Below are positions 55,290 through 63,917 of a stretch of DNA of 64,000 nucleotides, in pieces (the stretch's first letter is position 1; the number at the start of each line of letters is the position of its first letter). This stretch comes from Sphingomonas immobilis (GTDB taxonomy: Bacteria > Pseudomonadota > Alphaproteobacteria > Sphingomonadales > Sphingomonadaceae). A model generated the notes under the pieces. The model saw only the letters and a list, made by a program, of their open reading frames with translations. It made no database searches and was not told the origin of the DNA. The stretch is from assembly GCF_030580995.1 (NCBI RefSeq), contig NZ_JAUQSZ010000015.1, positions 54,668-118,667 on the forward strand, written 5' to 3'. A program made the translations under genes and the position numbers.

Positions 55290-55398
55290 CCGTTCGTGCT
55301 GAGCGAAGTCGAAGCACGTGCCCCAAAATACGCCCCCTTCGGCTGGCTGGCAAAGCCAGCCGCTCAGGACAGGCTTCGACTTCGCTCAGGGCGAACGG
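55290..55398. repeat. Composite CCGTTCG repeat after the PilZ gene
   Basis: The outer arms CCGTTCGTGCTGAGCGAAGTC and GACTTCGCTCAGGGCGAACGG are inverted. The inner palindrome GGCTGGCTGGCAAAGCCAGCC is shared with the 51449 element. It separates convergent PilZ and recG genes. Confidence 0.85.
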
Positions 55399-55409
55399 AT
55401 CTGGTGGGT

Positions 55410-57467
55410 TTACCCCGACCGCAGCAGCGCCACCCCCGCGTCGCGCTCGAACAGATAGAGCGCGAGCCGCGCCGCCGTCCCGCGCGGCCCGTCGAGCCCG
55501 CCGTCGCGATCGATCAGCAGCCGCGCATCGTCATGCGCCACCGGCAGCAGCTCCCCGAGCATTTCGGGATCGACCAGCCGGAAGCCCTCCTCCCCCGATT
55601 GCCGCGTGCCGAGCAACTCGCCCGAGCCGCGCAGCTTGAGATCCTCCTCGGCGATGCGGAAGCCGTCATTGGTCTCGCGCATCAGCGCCAGCCGCGCCCG
55701 CGCCGTCTCGCCGAGCGCCCCCGAACGCACCAGCAGGCAGTTCGATTTCCCCGTCCCTCGCCCCACCCGCCCGCGCAACTGGTGGAGCTGCGCGAGCCCG
55801 AAACGGTCGGCATGTTCGATCACGATCAGCGTCGCGTTGGGCACATCGACGCCGACCTCGATCACGGTCGTCGCCACCAGCACGCTCAGCGCGCCCGAGG
55901 AGAAGGCGGCCATCACCGCGTCCTTCTCCGGCCCCTTCATGCGACCGTGAACGAGCCCGATCCGCTCCCCGAACCGCGCCTGCAGCGTCGCCGCACGATC
56001 CTCGGCGGCGGCAAGGTCGCTCTTGGCGCTCTCCTCCACCAGCGGGCACACCCAATAGGCCTGCCCCCCATCCGACAGATGCCGCCCCAGCGCATCGACC
56101 ACATCGCTCAGCCGGTCCTGCGAGATCACGCGCGTCTCGATCGGCTGGCGGCCCGGCGGCATCTCGTCGAGCCGGCTGACATCCATCTCGCCGTAATTGG
56201 CGAGCGTCAGCGTGCGCGGGATCGGTGTCGCGGTCATCGCCAGCAGGTGCGGCGCAGTCTGCGCCTTGGCCTGCAGCATCATCCGCTGCGCGACGCCGAA
56301 GCGGTGCTGCTCATCGACCACCACCAGCCCGAGATCCTTGTAGGCCACCGCCTCCTGAAAGATCGCGTGCGTTCCGATCAGGATGTTGATCGAGCCGTCG
56401 GCCAGCCCCATCAAGGTCGCCTCGCGCGGTCGCCCCTTGTCGCGCCCGGTCAGCACCGCGATCTCGACCGGCAGGCCCGCGAACAGTTTCCGCAGCGACT
56501 CGTAATGCTGCCGCGCGAGGATTTCGGTCGGCGCGAGCAGCGCGGCCTGCGCCCCCGCCTCGACTGCGACCAGCATCGCCAGCGCCGCCACCAAAGTCTT
56601 GCCCGCGCCGACATCGCCCTGCAACAGCCGCAGCATCGGTTGCGCCTGCTCGAGATCGCCCTCGATCTCGCGCACCGTCCGCGCCTGAGCGCCCGTCAAC
56701 TGGTACGGCAGCCGCAGCATATCGCGCAGCCGTCCATCGCCCGCCAGCGCCCGCCCCCGCCGCCCGCGCGACGATTGCCGCACCAGCATCAGCGCGAGCT
56801 GGTTGGCGAACAGCTCGTCATAGGCGAGCCGCGTCCGCGCCACCGTATCGGCGGGATCGGCATGGACCCGCGCCAGCGCCTCGCGCCAGCCGGGCCAGCC
56901 ATGTTTCGCCAGCAGGCCCGGCTCGATCCACTCGGGCAGATCCGGCGCGCGCTCGACCGCCTGCGCGGTTAGCTGCCCCATCCGGCGTGACGTCATGCCT
57001 TCGCTCAAGGGATAGATCGCCTCGCGACCGCCCGGCTCGGCCTCTTCCATCGGCAGCACATAGTCCGGGTGGACCATCTGCAGCTCGTCGCCGTACATCT
57101 CGAGCTTGCCCGACACGCGCCGCTGCTCGCCGGTCGGCAGCAGCTTCTTCGCCCAGCCGGGATGCCCGCCGAAATAGAGCAGGCTGACATAATTGCCCTT
57201 CGCATCGACCGCGCGCACCCGCGACGGCCCTCGCCCGTTGCTCGAACGATAGTCGACCGCCGTCAGCGTGATCGCGATCGTTCGCCCCGCATCGGCCATG
57301 TCGAGTTCGTCGCGCGCCACCCGGTCGATGAAGCCGGTCGGCAAATGGAACGCCACATCGACCACGCGGCTCAGCCCAAGCCGCTCCAGCGGCTTGGCGA
57401 GCTGCGGCCCGACGCCCTTCAGCGCCGTGACTTCGGCGAACAATGGATTGAGGATATCGGGGCGCAT
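55410..57467 (-). CDS. recG: ATP-dependent DNA helicase RecG
   Basis: RecG reverses stalled replication forks and processes branched DNA. The 685-residue protein has an N-terminal wedge/OB domain (residues 50-230, with helix-hairpin-like GVGPQLAKPLERLGLS), then helicase motif I in LLQGDVGAGKTLVAALA near 275, motif II as VVDEQHRFGV near 375, and motif VI in GLAQLHQLRGRVGRG near 555. These features separate it from Mfd and other SF2 helicases. It starts at ATG 57467. The next repeat lies upstream. Confidence 0.96.
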   Translation of the reverse strand: MRPDILNPLFAEVTALKGVGPQLAKPLERLGLSRVVDVAFHLPTGFIDRVARDELDMADAGRTIAITLTAVDYRSSNGRGPSRVRAVDAKGNYVSLLYFGGHPGWAKKLLPTGEQRRVSGKLEMYGDELQMVHPDYVLPMEEAEPGGREAIYPLSEGMTSRRMGQLTAQAVERAPDLPEWIEPGLLAKHGWPGWREALARVHADPADTVARTRLAYDELFANQLALMLVRQSSRGRRGRALAGDGRLRDMLRLPYQLTGAQARTVREIEGDLEQAQPMLRLLQGDVGAGKTLVAALAMLVAVEAGAQAALLAPTEILARQHYESLRKLFAGLPVEIAVLTGRDKGRPREATLMGLADGSINILIGTHAIFQEAVAYKDLGLVVVDEQHRFGVAQRMMLQAKAQTAPHLLAMTATPIPRTLTLANYGEMDVSRLDEMPPGRQPIETRVISQDRLSDVVDALGRHLSDGGQAYWVCPLVEESAKSDLAAAEDRAATLQARFGERIGLVHGRMKGPEKDAVMAAFSSGALSVLVATTVIEVGVDVPNATLIVIEHADRFGLAQLHQLRGRVGRGTGKSNCLLVRSGALGETARARLALMRETNDGFRIAEEDLKLRGSGELLGTRQSGEEGFRLVDPEMLGELLPVAHDDARLLIDRDGGLDGPRGTAARLALYLFERDAGVALLRSG

Positions 57468-57490
57468 GACTATCTGGGGTCACTCCTAAA

Positions 57491-57577
57491 CCGTTCGCCC
57501 TGAGCTTGTCGAAGGGCTGCACCTCTTTTCGACCGTAGAAGAGAAGAACAGGGCTTCGACAGGCTCAGCCCGAACGG
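57491..57577. repeat. Inverted CCGTTCG repeat pair between recG and sdhE
   Basis: Arms CCGTTCGCCCTGAGCTTGTC and GACAGGCTCAGCCCGAACGG face each other. It lies in the divergent promoter region of recG and sdhE. Confidence 0.85.
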
Positions 57578-57641
57578 TAAGGGGGTTGTCTCATGCGCCG
57601 ACGGCAATTCCTGCCGCCGGCCAATTGCCGTTGGAAGCCTC

Positions 57642-57908
57642 ATGGACCGCGAAATCCGCCTCAAACGCCTGCACTACCGCGCGCATCACCGCGGCGTAAA
57701 GGAAGCCGACCTGCTGATCGGCGGCTTCTTCGACGCGCGCTCGGCCGAGTGGAACGACGACGAGATCGCTTTGTTCGAAGAGCTTATCGAGGAGCAGGAC
57801 GTCGACATCATGGCCTGGGCCATCGGCACCGATGTCGTGCCCGAGCGTTACCGCGGCTCGATCATGCAGGCGCTCAACGCGCTCGATTACGTGCCGATCG
57901 CCAAGTAA
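57642..57908 (+). CDS. sdhE: FAD assembly factor SdhE
   Basis: SdhE promotes covalent flavinylation of the succinate dehydrogenase flavoprotein. The 88-residue protein has the family RGVKEADLLIGGF motif, close to the usual RGxxExDxxL/I, and helical layout (IALFEELIEEQDVDIMAWAIG). It is also known as the YgfY/DUF339 family. It lies 110 nt upstream of mfd behind another repeat pair, whereas in many alphaproteobacteria it directly precedes mfd. Confidence 0.92.
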   Translation: MDREIRLKRLHYRAHHRGVKEADLLIGGFFDARSAEWNDDEIALFEELIEEQDVDIMAWAIGTDVVPERYRGSIMQALNALDYVPIAK

Positions 57909-57911
57909 TTT

Positions 57912-57997
57912 CCGTTCGTGCTGAGCCTGTCGAAGCACTGCACTTCCTTTCCAACGCCCGAAGAAGGGCAGCCCTTCGACAAGCTCAGGGCGAACGG
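57912..57997. repeat. Inverted CCGTTCG repeat pair between sdhE and mfd
   Basis: Left arm CCGTTCGTGCTGAGCCTGTC and right arm GACAAGCTCAGGGCGAACGG, with a spacer of about 45 nt. It sits 21 nt upstream of the mfd start, so it may affect translation of mfd. Confidence 0.85.
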
Positions 57998-58018
57998 ATG
58001 TTAGGTTCACCCTCCTAG

Positions 58019-61000
58019 ATGCCCGACCTCCAACAGATCCTCACCGCCAAGTCCCCCCTCACCCTCGCCGGCGTGCCGACGGGGTTCGAGCCGTGGCTGC
58101 TCGCCGATCTCGCCCGCGCTGCCCAAATGCAGAAGGCGCCCCGCGCCGTGTTCATCGCCCCCGACGAGGCGGCGATGCGCGCGATCGCGGCGACGGCACC
58201 GATCTTCGCGCCCGATCTGGAGGTGCTGAGCTTCCCGGCGTGGGACTGCCTGCCCTACGACCGCGCCTCGCCGACGCTGCGCGTCATGGCCGAGCGCATG
58301 GCCGTCCTCCACCGCCTCCAGCAGAAGCCCGACCGCCCGCAGCTCGTCGTCACCACGGCCAACGCCGCCGCGCAGCGCACGCTGACGCCGTTCCGCATTC
58401 GCCAGCTCGTCGCCACGCTCGCACCCAAGGAGCGGATCGGCCGCGACCGGCTTGCCGCACTCCTGCAGGCCAACGGCTATGTCCGCGTCGAGACCGTCGC
58501 CGATTCGGGCGAGTTCGCGGTGCGCGGCGGGCTGGTCGATCTCTTCCCGAGCGGTGAGGATCATGCGCTCCGCCTCGATTTCTTCGGCGACGAGATCGAA
58601 TCGGTCCGCACCTTCGACCCTGCCGACCAGCGCACCACCGGCCGCATCGACGGCTTCACCCTGCTGCCGGCTTCCGAGACGCTGCTCGACGAGGACAGCA
58701 TCAAGCGCTTCCGCAGTCGTTATCGCGAGCGCTTCGGTGCGACCGCCACCGGCGACCCGCTCTATCAGGCCATCAGCGAGGGCCGCCGCCTCGCCGGCAT
58801 GGAACATTGGCTCCCGCTGTTCGAAGAGAAGATGACGACCCTGTTCGAGCATCTCGGCCCGGATGCGGTGCTGGTGCGCGACCAGGGCGTGCTCGCCGCC
58901 GCCGAGCAGCGGTTCGAGGCGATCACCGATTATCACGCCAACCGCGTCAAGGCGCAGTCCAGCGATCCCGGCAGCTACCGCCCGCTGCCGCCCGACGCGC
59001 TGTACCTCAAGGCGAAGGAATTCGCCGAGCTGCTGGCCGCCGCCCCCGCCCACCTCACCACGCCTTTCCACGAGCCCGAATCCGCCACCGTTCTCGATTT
59101 CCAGGTCGACGGCCCGCGCGATTTCGGCCCCGACCGGGTGAGCGGCAACAACGTCTACGAGGCGGTGGTCGATCATATCGCCGCGCTGAAGAAACAAGGC
59201 CGTAAGGCGATTCTCGCGAGCTATTCCGGCGGCGCGCGCGAGCGGCTGGCGACGCTGCTCGCCGATCATGGCCTTAAGGGTGCCACCAAGGTCGCGACCT
59301 GGCAGGAGGCGCTGGGCGCGGCGAACACGGCGCTCATCATCCTGCCGCTCGATCACGGCTTCACCACGCCCGCCGTCGCGCTGCTCACCGAGCAGGACAT
59401 GCTCGGCGACCGCCTCGTCCGCCGCCAGAAGCGCAAGAAATCCGCCGACGCCTTCCTCGCCGAACTGGCGATGCTCACCCCCGGCGATCTCGTCGTCCAC
59501 GTCGATCACGGCATCGGCCGCTACGAGGGGCTGACCTCGATCCCCGTCGGCCAGAGCCCGCACGATTGCGTCGCGCTGAGCTATGCAGGCGGCGACAAGC
59601 TCTTCGTCCCCGTAGAGAATATCGACGTCCTCTCGCGCTACGGCTCCGACGCCGAGGGCGCATCGCTCGACAAGCTCGGCGGCGAGGCGTGGCAGCGCCG
59701 CAAGAGCCGCATGAAGGAGCGCATCCGCGAGATCGCGGGTGAGCTCATCGCCACCGCCGCCGAACGCGCGCTGCGCCCCGCCGACGTGATCGAGGCGGAA
59801 AGCGGCTATGCCGAATTCGTGGATCGCTTCCCCTATGAGGAAACCGACGATCAGGACCGCGCGATCGGCGATGTGCTCGAGGATCTCGCCAAGGGCACGC
59901 CGATGGACCGGCTCGTCGTCGGCGACGTCGGCTTCGGCAAGACCGAGGTCGCCTTGCGCGGCGCTTTCGCCGCGGCGATGGCGGGCAAGCAGGTCGCGAT
60001 CGTCTGCCCCACCACCCTGCTCGCGCGCCAGCATTTCACCAATTTCGCAGGGCGGTTCGAAGGCTTCCCGATCAAGGTCGGCCGCCTCTCGCGCCTCGTC
60101 CCCGCCGCCGAGACGAAGGCGACCAAGGAGGGCCTCGCCGACGGCACGATCGACGTCGTCGTCGGCACGCACGCCATCCTCGCCAAGGGCATCGAGTTCA
60201 AACGCCTCGGCCTCGTCATCGTCGACGAGGAGCAGCGCTTCGGCGTCACCCACAAGGAGCGGCTCAAATCGCTCAAGACCGACGTCCACGTCCTCACCCT
60301 CACCGCCACGCCGATCCCGCGTACCCTCCAGATGGCGATGAGCGGCCTGCGCGAACTCTCGGTCATCCAGACCCCGCCGGTCGATCGCCTCGCGGTGCGC
60401 ACCTATGTCATGCCCTGGGATCCGGTCGTGCTGCGCGAGGCCTTGCTGCGCGAACACTACCGCGGCGGCCAGTCGTTCTTCGTCACCCCGCGCATCGCCG
60501 ACCTGCCCGAGATCGAGGAATTCCTGCGCGAATCTGTGCCCGAGATCCGCTACGTCGTCGCACACGGCCAGATGGCGCCGACCGAGGTCGAGGAGCGCAT
60601 GTCCGCCTTCTACGACAAGAAGTTCGAGGTGCTGGTCTCGACCACCATCGTCGAAAGCGGGCTCGACATCCCCAGCGCCAACACGATGATCATCCACCGC
60701 GCCGATCGCTTCGGCCTCGCGCAGCTCTATCAGCTTAGGGGCCGCGTCGGTCGCGCGAAGATCCGCGCCTACGCCTATCTGACGACCCCCGCCGACCGCA
60801 CGATGACCGAGACCGCCGAGAAGCGCCTCAAGGTGCTGAGCGACCTCGACAGCCTCGGCGGCGGCTTCCAGCTCGCCAGCCACGATCTCGACCAGCGCGG
60901 CGCGGGCAATCTGCTCGGCGACGAACAATCGGGGCATATCAAGGAGGTAGGGTACGAACTCTACCAGTCGATGCTCGAAGAGGCGATCATGGAGGCCAAG

Positions 61001-61477
61001 GCCGGCGGCGCGCTCGCCCGGCCGAAGGACTTCTCGCCGCAGATCACCGTCGACGCGCCGATCCTCATCCCCGAGGAATACGTCCCCGATCTCGACCTGC
61101 GCATGGGCCTCTACCGCCGCCTCAACGATCTCGACGACGCCAACGAGATCGAGGCCTTCGCCGCCGAACTCATCGACCGCTTCGGCCCGCTGCCCGATCC
61201 GACCGAGAACCTCGTCCGCCTCATCGAGATCAAGCTCAACGCCAAGAAGGCCTGCGTCGCCAAGATCGACGTCGGGCCCCGCGGCGCGCTCGTCACCTTC
61301 CACGACGACAAGCCGCCCAACATCGACGGCCTGCTCGCCTGGGTCGCCCGCGTCGGCGATGCGGCCCGGCTGCGCCCCGACAGCAAGCTGGTCGTCACGC
61401 GCAACTGGGGCGACCCGAAAGCCCGCCTGCACGGCGCGCTGCAATTGTCGAAGGGGCTGGCGAAGGCGGCGGGGTAG
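58019..61477 (+). CDS. mfd: Transcription-repair coupling factor Mfd
   Basis: Mfd removes stalled RNA polymerase and recruits UvrA. The 1152-residue protein has a UvrB-homologous N-terminal region, the RNA polymerase-interaction domain (HVDHGIGRYEGLTSI near 495), and the SF2 translocase: GDVGFGKTEVALRGAF near 642, DEEQRFGV Walker B near 735, and QLYQLRGRVGRA near 905. A C-terminal UvrA-binding domain follows. The ATG at 58019 has no strong ribosome site and sits just after a repeat, so weak translation is plausible. Confidence 0.97.
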   Translation: MPDLQQILTAKSPLTLAGVPTGFEPWLLADLARAAQMQKAPRAVFIAPDEAAMRAIAATAPIFAPDLEVLSFPAWDCLPYDRASPTLRVMAERMAVLHRLQQKPDRPQLVVTTANAAAQRTLTPFRIRQLVATLAPKERIGRDRLAALLQANGYVRVETVADSGEFAVRGGLVDLFPSGEDHALRLDFFGDEIESVRTFDPADQRTTGRIDGFTLLPASETLLDEDSIKRFRSRYRERFGATATGDPLYQAISEGRRLAGMEHWLPLFEEKMTTLFEHLGPDAVLVRDQGVLAAAEQRFEAITDYHANRVKAQSSDPGSYRPLPPDALYLKAKEFAELLAAAPAHLTTPFHEPESATVLDFQVDGPRDFGPDRVSGNNVYEAVVDHIAALKKQGRKAILASYSGGARERLATLLADHGLKGATKVATWQEALGAANTALIILPLDHGFTTPAVALLTEQDMLGDRLVRRQKRKKSADAFLAELAMLTPGDLVVHVDHGIGRYEGLTSIPVGQSPHDCVALSYAGGDKLFVPVENIDVLSRYGSDAEGASLDKLGGEAWQRRKSRMKERIREIAGELIATAAERALRPADVIEAESGYAEFVDRFPYEETDDQDRAIGDVLEDLAKGTPMDRLVVGDVGFGKTEVALRGAFAAAMAGKQVAIVCPTTLLARQHFTNFAGRFEGFPIKVGRLSRLVPAAETKATKEGLADGTIDVVVGTHAILAKGIEFKRLGLVIVDEEQRFGVTHKERLKSLKTDVHVLTLTATPIPRTLQMAMSGLRELSVIQTPPVDRLAVRTYVMPWDPVVLREALLREHYRGGQSFFVTPRIADLPEIEEFLRESVPEIRYVVAHGQMAPTEVEERMSAFYDKKFEVLVSTTIVESGLDIPSANTMIIHRADRFGLAQLYQLRGRVGRAKIRAYAYLTTPADRTMTETAEKRLKVLSDLDSLGGGFQLASHDLDQRGAGNLLGDEQSGHIKEVGYELYQSMLEEAIMEAKAGGALARPKDFSPQITVDAPILIPEEYVPDLDLRMGLYRRLNDLDDANEIEAFAAELIDRFGPLPDPTENLVRLIEIKLNAKKACVAKIDVGPRGALVTFHDDKPPNIDGLLAWVARVGDAARLRPDSKLVVTRNWGDPKARLHGALQLSKGLAKAAG

Positions 61478-61490
61478 CGCCCTCCGCAAT

Positions 61491-61521
61491 CGTCATGCCA
61501 GCGAAAGCTGGCATCTCCCAG
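61491..61521. repeat. GTCATGCCAGC hairpin upstream of the GIY-YIG gene
   Basis: Stem TGCCAGC...GCTGGCA with a short loop, followed by TCTCCCAG. It matches the downstream unit at 61842-61872 at 26 of 31 positions, and four of the five differences are in paired stem positions that keep pairing. Confidence 0.85.
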
Positions 61522-61543
61522 TAGGGCGCGATACCCCCGTCAG

Positions 61544-61834
61544 GTGGCACGCGGCGGCTGGCCCTACATCATGGCGAGCAAGCCGCGCGGCATGCTCTAC
61601 ATCGGCGTTACCGCGCATCTCGCGGCGCGCGTCGACCAGCATCGCCGCGACACCGGCTCCGCCTTCTGCCGCCGCTACGGCATCAAGACGCTGGTGTACG
61701 CCGAGCCCTACGACACGATCGAGGAAGCGATCGCGCGCGAGAAAGCGCTGAAAGCGTGGAAACGCGACTGGAAGATCGAGCTGATCGAGGCGGCGAACCC
61801 GGAGTGGCGCGATATGTTCGACACGCTCGCCTGA
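61544..61834 (+). CDS. GIY-YIG domain protein
   Basis: The 96-residue protein has a GIY-YIG core split as PYIMASKPRGMLYIGVT (residues 7-23), then the helix ARVDQHRRDTGS and the conserved VYAEPYDTIEEAIAREKALKAWKRDWKIELIE. It belongs to the small single-domain group (YhbQ/UPF0213-like) with nuclease fold. Family members have mostly unproven activity. Start GTG 61544 (ARGGWPYIM) fits the family. It is bracketed by related hairpin repeats (61491 and 61842). Confidence 0.9.
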   Translation: MARGGWPYIMASKPRGMLYIGVTAHLAARVDQHRRDTGSAFCRRYGIKTLVYAEPYDTIEEAIAREKALKAWKRDWKIELIEAANPEWRDMFDTLA

Positions 61835-61841
61835 CCTCAAC

Positions 61842-61924
61842 CGTCACCCCAGCAAAAGCTGGGGTCTCCCAGTTTCGACCGCTACGCCCGCCCCACAAAG
61901 ACCCCAGCTTTCGCTGGGGTGACG
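61842..61924. repeat. Double GTCACCCCAGC hairpin after the GIY-YIG gene
   Basis: A unit CGTCACCCCAGC...GCTGGGGTCTCCCAG at 61842-61872 is in the same orientation as the upstream unit. An inverted partner (CCCCAGCTTTCGCTGGGG then TGACG) ends near 61924. Together they form an inverted pair like 49378-49459. Confidence 0.85.
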
Positions 61925-61944
61925 ATTGGGGTTACTGCGCTACC

Positions 61945-62325
61945 TCAACGTCTGGTCGGATAGCCGAAGCGGGAACTTTCGAACGACACCACGGCTCCCC
62001 CGTTGTTGCCGAGCGGAATCGCGGCCGTGCCGGCCACGCCGCGCGTCCCGTTCGATCCGATCATCGCGCTGATTTCGCCGTGGATGCCCCGTCCGCTGTT
62101 CTCGGAAGGGTCTTGCTCGCCACGCGCGATCGCTGCGCTTTCGACGGTGTTGCTGTTCAGGATCGCATCGCGCTGCGAATCCGTCAGGCGCACCGTGTCA
62201 CCCGTTGGCGCACTCGGCGTCGATGTATCGGCTGGCGTCTGGGCAAAAGCTGCGGGCGATGCCGTGACGGCAAGGACAATCGCAGCCGGGAGGAAACGAA
62301 AGCGCACTGGTATCGATCGGATCAT
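61945..62325 (-). CDS. Secreted hypothetical protein (126 aa)
   Basis: I do not recognise the family. A signal peptide is clear (FLPAAIVLAVTASPAAFAQTP, cleavage after AFA). The mature part is hydrophilic with a conserved-looking GDTVRLTDSQRDAILNSNTVESAAIARGEQDP and a Gly-rich end GRGIHGEISAMIGSNG. It lies between the GIY-YIG repeat and rmuC. Periplasmic or outer membrane location is inferred. Confidence 0.82.
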   Translation of the reverse strand: MIRSIPVRFRFLPAAIVLAVTASPAAFAQTPADTSTPSAPTGDTVRLTDSQRDAILNSNTVESAAIARGEQDPSENSGRGIHGEISAMIGSNGTRGVAGTAAIPLGNNGGAVVSFESSRFGYPTRR

Positions 62326-62369
62326 GTCGCTGTCCTATTCCGGCCAATCCCAACCTCAGATGAACGACA

Positions 62370-63842
62370 CTATTCCGCCGCCTCGTCCACCTCGGGCGGC
62401 GCGACCAGCGCCGGCGCCACCGCATCGCCGTAGCGCGCCAGCGCCTCGACCGGCTGCAGCTCCGGGATTTCCTTCGCCGTCGATTCGATGTTGAGATCGC
62501 GGAACTTCCGTCCCGTGCTCAGCACGTTGCGCTCGAAACTTCCGACGAAATCGTTGTAGCGATTGACCGCGCTCCCGAGCCCGCTCCCCACAACCCGCAT
62601 ATGCTCGGCCGCGACCGCCAGCCGGTCGTGCATCTCCTTGCCGAGCTTGCCGATCTCGGCCGCCTGTTTCGCCATCTTCTCCTGCCGCCACACCGCATCC
62701 ACCGTCCGCGCGATCGCGATCAGATTGGTCGGCGTCGCCAGCAGCACGCGCTTGTCGAAGGCGAAGTCCCACAGCGTCGGGTCATGTTCCAGCGCGGCGG
62801 TGAGGAAATGCTCGCCCGGCACGAACATGATGACATAGTCGGGCGCGTCGGCGAACTGGCTCCAATACGCCTTGTTGCCGAGCCCGTTGACGTGCGCACG
62901 CATCGAGGCGGCGTGCAGGTCGAGCCCGCGCTTGCGCTCCTCCTCGTCGACCGCGCCGAACGCATCCTGATAGGCGTTGAGCGACACCTTCGCGTCGATC
63001 ACGAGACTGCGCCCGCCCGGTACGCGCACGATCGCGTCGGGGCGCAGCCGCCCCCCCTCATCGCCGCCGTCGATGCTCACCTCGGTGCGGAAATCGGTGT
63101 GTTCGCTAAGTCCGCAGGTCTCCAGCACGTTCTTCAACTGCTGCTCGCCCCAGCGTCCGCGCGATTTCGGCGCATTGCGGAGCGAATTGACCAGCTTCGC
63201 GGCCTCGCTCGACACCTTCTCCTGCCCGACGCGCAGCCCCTCCAACTGGCCCTTCAACTGGTCGAACGCGCTCACCCGGTCGGCCTCGACCTTGGTCACG
63301 CTCTCCTCGTATTTGAGCAGGCGGTCGCTGACGGGTTGCAGCATCGACTTGAGGTTCGCCCCCGCCGTCTCCTCGGACTGGCGGAAACGCTCGTCGGCGC
63401 GCTTCAGGAAATTTTCCTGCGCCTCGATCAACAACTTGCCCGAGATTTCGGAGAATTGCGCCGAAAGCTGCTCCTTGGCCTTGAGCAATTCCGCCACGCG
63501 CGTCTCATGGCTCTCGCGGATATCCTTCAGGCGCGCATTCTCCTGCTCGTTGCGCTCCTCGAAACGTTGCTCGAAATTGACCGCGATCGTGCGCAACTCG
63601 GTATTCTGGAGCCGCACCGCGTCGCGGTCGTCGCGCATCTCCTCCAGCGCCTCGCGCAGCGCCTCGGCCCCGCGCGCACGCTCCTCCGCGCCCGCCAGAT
63701 CGACGATCGCCCGCTTGAAATCCGCCTCGCGCGCATCGCGCTCCACACGCAGCGCCGCCGCCCCGCGACCGGCAAGGAACCAGCCAGCCGCCAGCCCGGC
63801 CAGCAAAGCGACGATGACGAACAGGATATCGATAGTGTTCAA
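62370..63842 (-). CDS. rmuC: DNA recombination protein RmuC homologue
   Basis: RmuC limits DNA inversions and is thought to act near the nuclease fold. The 490-residue protein has an N-terminal membrane helix (IDILFVIVALLAGLAAGWFLA) and a long coiled coil (about residues 30-190). The RmuC domain follows with KSRGRWGEQQLKNVLE and TEVSIDGGDEGGRLRPDAI near residue 250, then FAFDKRVLLATPTNLIAIARTV near 365. Start ATG 63842 fits. It is the last gene of the window. Confidence 0.93.
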   Translation of the reverse strand: MNTIDILFVIVALLAGLAAGWFLAGRGAAALRVERDAREADFKRAIVDLAGAEERARGAEALREALEEMRDDRDAVRLQNTELRTIAVNFEQRFEERNEQENARLKDIRESHETRVAELLKAKEQLSAQFSEISGKLLIEAQENFLKRADERFRQSEETAGANLKSMLQPVSDRLLKYEESVTKVEADRVSAFDQLKGQLEGLRVGQEKVSSEAAKLVNSLRNAPKSRGRWGEQQLKNVLETCGLSEHTDFRTEVSIDGGDEGGRLRPDAIVRVPGGRSLVIDAKVSLNAYQDAFGAVDEEERKRGLDLHAASMRAHVNGLGNKAYWSQFADAPDYVIMFVPGEHFLTAALEHDPTLWDFAFDKRVLLATPTNLIAIARTVDAVWRQEKMAKQAAEIGKLGKEMHDRLAVAAEHMRVVGSGLGSAVNRYNDFVGSFERNVLSTGRKFRDLNIESTAKEIPELQPVEALARYGDAVAPALVAPPEVDEAAE

Positions 63843-63917
63843 CGCAGACCCCCGGAACGAAGGGCGAACTTACCGCGTCACGTCGCGTTCGACAACGGAG
63901 ACTGCGACGAACCGCTC

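Noticed and set aside
58007..61489. Open frame of 1160 codons opposite mfd
   Set aside because: It is Arg/Glu/Ala-rich without motifs and fully antisense to Mfd.
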